From Kudoa neothunni (taxonomy: Eukaryota; Cnidaria), in the NCBI GenBank assembly GCA_964304625.1, contig OZ199838.1, positions 7,068,001 through 7,132,000 of the forward strand: DNA of 64,000 bases, in the 5' to 3' direction. The position numbers and the translations under genes are program-made. Below, piece after piece: positions 58,460-64,000 of this stretch (position 1 is its first letter; each line of letters starts with the position of its first letter). Under the pieces are notes generated by a model. The model saw nothing but the letters and a program-made list of their open reading frames with translations, had not been told where the DNA came from and searched no databases.

Positions 58460-60400
58460 CATGTTGCGTTAACGCAACATATAATCTACAGCGACCATAG
58501 GGATTAGCGGATTAAATATATTTATAATCGTATACATATTTTTTTTTGAAAAAAACACGGATGAAAATAATAAAGTAATTGAGTATAAGGTATTAATTAA
58601 TGAAGTTTGCTCAAACAAATAGGGCGACACGGCAAACAAACCCAGTATTGGACTTGCAAATTTTGCATCTTGCTCCTTTTTCATCCGTACGTCGCTCGAT
58701 AGTTTTATCACTACAAAAATTGCGTGTAAATTGGAAAGATGCCGAGGACATGCGTTTTCTTGTTGTATCGAATTTGACAGTCAAAAGTTTTGGCACAAGC
58801 GTTCTTCGAAACATAAGGGAATCCCCAGTATCAGGATGGAGCAATTTAAATATTTTTTGTGAATTGGAAACGGCCATGTCGATATAATCGCAAAATTTAT
58901 TCCAATACCACTTTTTCCAGCTATTGAAGTTCTGTAGGTGGCGATAGCTGAATCGAGGGAACCAACGCCACCCGTATAACGGTTATAGCTGGCAACAACG
59001 TTTGGCATTAGAACATATACATCTTTTTTATTATCCTTAGAATACCTTCTGGCATTCTTTATTGGTTCATTTTAATCAAAACTTGTCCCAATTATAACTG
59101 GCCTGGTATCGTTCCATTTGACCAGAATCACTTGGTTGACAGTGTATGATTCGAATAAACCACGATTTTCTATTTTAAAAATGGTGTCACATGTGAACGG
59201 ACATTTCATGGTTCTATTTTGTCGAACTGTTCCAGTGGCTTTTATGTTTAAAGAGGACAGATGGTTTGAAAATCCCACTGAGGCGAAGAAATTGTCGAAA
59301 TAAAACTCGTGGAGTCTAAGATTTTCGACCAATTTCACAAAGTTTTTTACGACACTACCATACCATCTAGCCCCAACTTCTTATCTAAGTTTGTTTCTTT
59401 ACCACAATAAATGTCTGTGGAGAAAACATAGCCATCGTATGAACAAAGACACCAACACTCAAAACCAAATTTGACTGGTTTACCTTTTATATACATTTTT
59501 GCGGAATGATGTCCAAAATAAGGTATCATTTGTTCGTCGATGGTAAGACATCTCGAAAAGTAACCGAATCGTTGAAAGTTTTGGTCCAAGATGTTTACGT
59601 AATTTCTCACTTTAAACAAGCGATCATTTTTATACGCATCATCAGAAAGTAAATTATTGTTGCATAAGTTAATATATTTTTTTAATTTTGTGAATCTTTT
59701 GTAATACATACATTTCTTTACTGCTTCAACACCGCAATCCACACCTTCCCAATATATTCGTTGTCTTGGAAGGCGGTTATAACCACTCGATATCAAAATT
59801 CCAATAAAATTCATGAATTCATTTTTTTCAATATCAAAATCGTTAGTTTGACCGGCGTATGTGACACTTATTTGAATAATCAAATTTAAAACATTGGAGT
59901 CAAATAACAATTAAAAAATCTCGCGTTCATCCATTGCAACAATCGTGGGTTCCAATTTATCCAAGTAAAAGTCACAACTGTAATGTTCTTCGCCACGCGT
60001 AAAGAAACACTTTTGACAATATGTAATCGTTAGGCGCCGTGCTCCAAATACACTGAATAATATTCAATGGTTTATTAATCTTTATATTGTGATCGCAATC
60101 TACAACAACTATCTAATAAAATAATTAAGATTACGTATAAAACCCCTTTCGTTTATATCTTCCTGAGAAATATCTGGATCCCCATTGGATACAGATCTGT
60201 TTGAGTAATCATTTAGCTCACAACAGAATAATTCGTCTCCAATATCGTCAAAATCTTTATCAATTACTTCCACTTGACATGATATTCCTTTGTTGAGTTG
60301 AGTATCACTGAAAGTATTCGTATCTTCATCATTTGTACTTTCGTTATCAGTCACTACATCAACCCTGTCTGGAGGAATAATAACTACAGTCGAGATTGGA
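58460..60400 (-). mobile_element. piggyBac (PGBD-like) element, right end lost
   Basis: Left TTAA at 58456-58459 followed by the perfect 20-bp palindrome ATGTTGCGTTAACGCAACAT (58461-58480), the same layout as the element at 4227. The N-terminal coding end runs into the MULE region near 60400 and no right TTAA terminus was found. Confidence 0.68.
58611..60400 (-). pseudogene. piggyBac transposase, PGBD-like, decayed
   Basis: Acidic N-terminus around 60395-60115 (STVVIIPPDRVDVVTDNEST, then DFDDIGDELFCCEL). Core in 59910-59347: FMNFIGILISSGYNRLPRQ, IYWEGVDCGVEAVKKCMYY, CLTIDEQMIPYFGHH (first Asp), KPVKFGFECWCLCSYDGY. Then YFDNFFASVGF (second Asp, about 59300), TVRQNRTMKCPFT, SYNRYTGGVGSLDSAIATY (third Asp, about 58970) and a Cys tail RCKICKSNTGFVC ending near 58611. 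Frames break near 60110, 59345, 59070 and 58780. Confidence 0.85.
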
Positions 60401-60401
60401 T

Positions 60402-60440
60402 ATTGCGTGGGTTTTTGCTGACCCCAAAAACCCACGCAAT
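60402..60440. repeat. 15-bp perfect hairpin inside MULE left terminal region
   Basis: ATTGCGTGGGTTTTT (60402-60416) and its exact reverse complement (60426-60440), with spacer GCTGACCCC. The inverted counterpart near 62640-62670 lacks this hairpin. Confidence 0.92.
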
Positions 60441-62660
60441 AAAAGAGATAGTGTCTCTTTCCACTACATCGGTGCATGCGCAGGGGATTATAGGATTATA
60501 TTTATTTCGCTTTTTCTGTAGGTTACAGCGCTTTTACAAACAAAACAGCTCATAAAAATGATAAAATATATTTGTTTGTATTAAAATAACTAATCAGAAC
60601 GTTATTTTGAAAATTTCAAATAATTTTGTAGGACTCTAGGTCTACCTTTCGATATAACCTCTTTCATCTGGAACGTTATTATTTTATTTGGCGCATTTTT
60701 TCACTAATACTATGAGTGACAATTTTTTCAAAATTTTGAAGTGAGTTGAATATCTCATTGTAAAAATTCCGATACTCCTCTCCACTCAATGAATTTAATG
60801 TGTTTAGCACTCTTTGAGTTAGCTCATTGTTTTGTCGAAACTTTAAATTCACATTATCATCCTTTGAAGGAGAATCCTCTAATAACATTTCATTATCAAC
60901 AAATGAATTCGACAACGGTGAATTATCATCGCAAATTTCAGGAAATATAGCGGGTGATTTTCCATTTAAAAGGTTATTATTGGTCCATCTTGTTGTAACA
61001 ATTGATTCAATACTTATTATAGATAATTTCATTAGATTGATAAAATGATTGCAAGGTAGATTATGCTGTATGAAGAATGGACAGTCACAGACGAATGTTT
61101 CATTACTTTTAATAACCACGGCAGAGTTTGATTTTAGGTGAACAAAAAAATAAGTTTTTGATTCCCACATTGTAATATAATTATTGGAATTGAAATTTTA
61201 TAAAATCTTTTCCCAACATTAAGGAGAAAAATGAATGAGGAGTTGATTTAATTCAGCATCATTGGATATTCTATGTGTGTTCATAGATAATTGTTGTTCT
61301 TTGATAGTGAATTCGCTATCCAATATATTAACATAACGAAGGATTTCATCTATCTGATTTGGTAATAGAGATTGCTTAGACAAAAAACTTTTGAGTTTTC
61401 CATGGGCTTGTTCAATTCTATTGTTAGTATTGGATCCAAAAGTCATTATGTTTTTTCTCAGACATTGTACCCACATATCAGAAATACCTAACCAACATTT
61501 GGAAAGGTACAAAAAGTATGTGTTATTCGTTTGTTTTATTTCATCTAAAAAGAATAGATATTCATCGTATTGATTAGAAAGGTCTTACATTGAGAATGAT
61601 TCTCGAGAATTCTTCTTTGTGCGATATTTCATGTTTCTAATTTTTTTTAAACTGAAAGGGATTTTCAAATCGGATTCAAGACTTTCTTTTATTCTTTTGT
61701 TATCTGCACCCCAATTAAAACACAATGACAAGGTTCGTTTCATCCCATCCGATACATTCTGATTATGCCGATAGAAGGATACGTCGTATTTTACATGATT
61801 GTGAGTTATATTGTAATTAAGCACATATAACGCTTCATTTTGAGTAGATATGGTAATAAATGCTGGACAACCTTTTGATAATGAGGACTGGGGTGCAGAT
61901 GTACTTTTTTTGAATAGTTAACGTCGCCATGTGGGCAGATATATTTAATATATCTGTAAATCAATTCTTCTTTGTTATTATTAACATTATCCGACTGATT
62001 ATCTTCATTTTTAAGTTTGATGCCCCTACCAGTTCTGTAGGAGAAACCAGATTCCTTTATTTTAATGCAAGAATATGATATTTTACAACAGTACTTTAAT
62101 AAAATTATCGAGACATTGTTTCACTTCGGTATACGAAGAAAATTGACTTTTGAATTATCGGTGTACACATTCCGCCATATTAATTTATTAAGACCGACTC
62201 ACTAACACTACACGTGGGCCCGAAAATAATATAAACATGTCGCCAAATTATATTGTTAAAATAAATTTCGCGATTTAAATTTTATATGTGGAACTTTATT
62301 TATAGAGTTTGCCTCACATTGTTGATTATAAGAGAAGACACTCGGTTGACTATTGTGAATTCTAACCTAAACTTTATTTTGATACAATATAAATTATCTT
62401 TTTGTATTCATGAAGAAAATAATTCTTTTTTTCTGATTAATATCGCATTCCTTTATCATAAACCTTGCAAATATATATCGATAATATGTTTCAAAAAATA
62501 ACGGTTAAGTTTTTAATCTGTAATCATTTTTATGAGCTGTTTTGTTTGTAAAAGCGCTGTAACCTACAGAAAAAACGAAATAAATATAATCCTATAATCC
62601 CCTGCGCATGCACCGGTGTAGTGGAAAGAGACACTATCCAATAAAAAGTTTTTACGCAAT
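60412..62660 (-). mobile_element. MULE with long inverted repeats, internally deleted
   Basis: About 60447-60560 and 62515-62630 are inverted copies (GATAGTGTCTCTTTCCAC, GGTGCATGCGCAGGGGATTA, TGTAGGTTACAGCGCTTTTA). Outer boundaries are uncertain because GGATATTGCGT occurs outside both arms and the left arm contains an extra hairpin. Confidence 0.78.
60679..62178 (-). pseudogene. MULE transposase with SWIM finger, catalytic core deleted
   Basis: Starts near ATG 62178. Frames: YIKYICPHGDVNYSKK (about 61950), MLNYNITHNHVKYDVSFYRH and LKKIRNMKYRTKKNSRES (61824-61585), SKCWLGISDMWVQCLRKNIM, NTNNRIEQAHGKLKSFLSKQ (61512-61219) and the SWIM finger FVCDCPFFIQHNLPCNHFI (61100-61040). C-terminal NSLSGEEYRNFYNEIF ends at 60679. 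The region that should carry the catalytic acidic residues between KNSRES and the SDMWVQ block is missing. ZSWIM-like, related in layout to 22557-24535. Confidence 0.82.
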
Positions 62661-62899
62661 ATCCAGTTTCATGCGTGTGCGTCACACTGTAAAATACGAT
62701 TTTCTTGTGCTTACGTTTGATGATTATTCCTACAAAGAAACTTTATTAAAATAATGATAACATAGAGTTTAATTAAGGAGGAGTTATTAAATTTTGTCAA
62801 AAAATCTTGTGATTCTTGTATTTCGAAATCTTTCTATTGATATTTTTTAAATTCTGTCCGTTGTGGGATATTAATCAAACAATATTGATGGATCCTCTT

Positions 62900-64000
62900 G
62901 AATTAAAACTTCCATTAAAATGTAAACCAAATTTTTTATTTATTTTATTAAACTTTTGACTTCTTTAATAATTGGATCGATATCATCAGATTAACCATTG
63001 TGGGCAATAAATCCGCATGATTTTGATTCTCACATGTTGCAGCATTATCATCGTCAAATATATTTTCGTAAACTTCAAATTCATTTAATATGATTAATTA
63101 TATATACATAAAATATTTCTTCGTGAACTTTTTCTGGCTTGGGATATCTTTCTTAAATCCTCTTGTTTTATATACTGATTCAACTTTTTTATTAGAGTTT
63201 ATATATTACTACCAAGCATTTTTGATTTTTAAAACAATTAAATATAGTTTCTGGCGAAATACTCTCCCAGTGTTTAATTAATGGCGTGATTGAGTTTAGT
63301 AATGCTTATTTTTCGATGATAAAGCTTCACATAAAACCATATGCTTAGCCAGTGTATTCCTGCCTTATTTTTAATGCATTTTACGATGCTTAAATTAAGG
63401 TCTGTAGAATATTAGTTGTTTTTTTGGTAGGATAAAAATTTCAATACTTTATAAAAACCAATATTTTGGGGATCCAGAGGATATTGACCAACAAAATGAA
63501 AACTTTTCTATTTTCATTTGTCATTCTTTTGTTCAGCTTTCTAATTATGTTTATAAATCTATTACACATCATCCGTGTGTTTTCTGAATAATATTCACGC
63601 GATAGATGTTTAAATCAGTTAAAACACCCAGGATTTTGAAATTTACCAATTAAAACAGAGGGGAGTTTACTCCTATTTAATAAAAGTGACAGTAAAACAT
63701 CCATTCTTTTTTTGATATTTTGTCCCTTATATTCCGATTTCATCCTTTAAAACATAACTAACGTTTTGTAACTGCTCACAAAAGAACGGAAGTTTCATCA
63801 ATGTTTATAACGTCTTTAGGACCATATGCCTTAACCAAATCAATGCTTTCAATAATCCATGAGTCAATAGACGAAATATCTGTATTCGCAGCCTCACCAT
63901 GAAACATTTTGAAAGCTATCCTATATTTTGATGTGGTATCTGAAAAACACCCTCAACTAGACTTTAAATTGGAAATTTCTTGTTTATTTGCAATATATAA
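62900..64000 (-). pseudogene. pogo/Tigger-type transposase relic, extends past window
   Basis: Reading the minus strand from the window end: FKMFHGEAANTDISSIDSWI, IESIDLVKAYGPKDVINIDE (first Asp, about 63910-63790), then much later SITPLIKHWESISPETIFNC, FKNQKCLVV (about 63290-63210) and an acidic tail EFEVYENIFDDDNAATCENQ (about 63090-63000). This is the Tigger order (GE..S..W, IFN.DE, W..V...TI.NCF). Many stops. Confidence 0.7.

Overview
This is a eukaryotic window, AT-rich, with spliced host genes separated by long stretches of decayed DNA transposons. The three recognisable host genes are animal-type: NADSYN1, MCM4 and IST1. Their introns are mostly 30-90 nt and end in GT/AG. The transposon mix (Merlin/ISXO2-like, piggyBac, Tc1/mariner, pogo/Tigger, hAT, MULE, Helitron) together with very short introns suggests a compact parasitic animal. 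A myxozoan cnidarian is my best guess; an orthonectid or dicyemid is an alternative. The taxonomic call is inference. All splice sites were placed by eye from reading frame, GT/AG and family alignment.

Layout. 1-2376 (minus): NADSYN1, five exons, cut by the window start and carrying a one-base frame break just after the ATP-binding loop. 3456-7985: a Merlin element holding a mariner element, which in turn holds a piggyBac element. 8260-13120: a second Merlin-type relic split by a dead piggyBac, itself split by an apparently intact piggyBac (9023-11509). 13240-19260: pogo/Tigger, Merlin and Helitron-helicase relics, a gene-poor tract and a 200-base gap. 19812-26457: a Tc1-type relic beside a nearly intact Tc1-type element, which contains a Helitron that contains a MULE with perfect 9-bp target duplications. 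27317-36668: hAT relics, a tRNA-Thr(CGU) gene, a FLYWCH/MULE relic, and a composite hAT with inverted Helitron ends inside.

37133-43972: a small basic protein gene divergent from MCM4. MCM4 has ten exons and about 880 aa; it looks intact, with introns from 30 nt up to one of 3.16 kb that has collected repeats. 44336-46020: a tRNA-derived SINE with a clean target duplication, then a Helitron. 48625-50538 (minus): IST1, eleven exons, about 479 aa. 50539-53704: nothing recognised. 53705-64000: truncated mariner, Helitron, Merlin scrap, pogo/Tigger element, second SINE, piggyBac relic, deleted MULE and another Tigger relic.

The host genes are housekeeping functions with no evident link to each other: NAD synthesis, replication licensing/helicase, and ESCRT-III regulation. 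I found no gene cluster that looks like a new biological system. The unusual content is the depth of transposon nesting, one intact piggyBac, a mariner lineage with an atypical catalytic spacing, a Helitron family with clear termini, and very short introns. No reverse-transcriptase coding sequence was seen, although the SINE needs one in trans.
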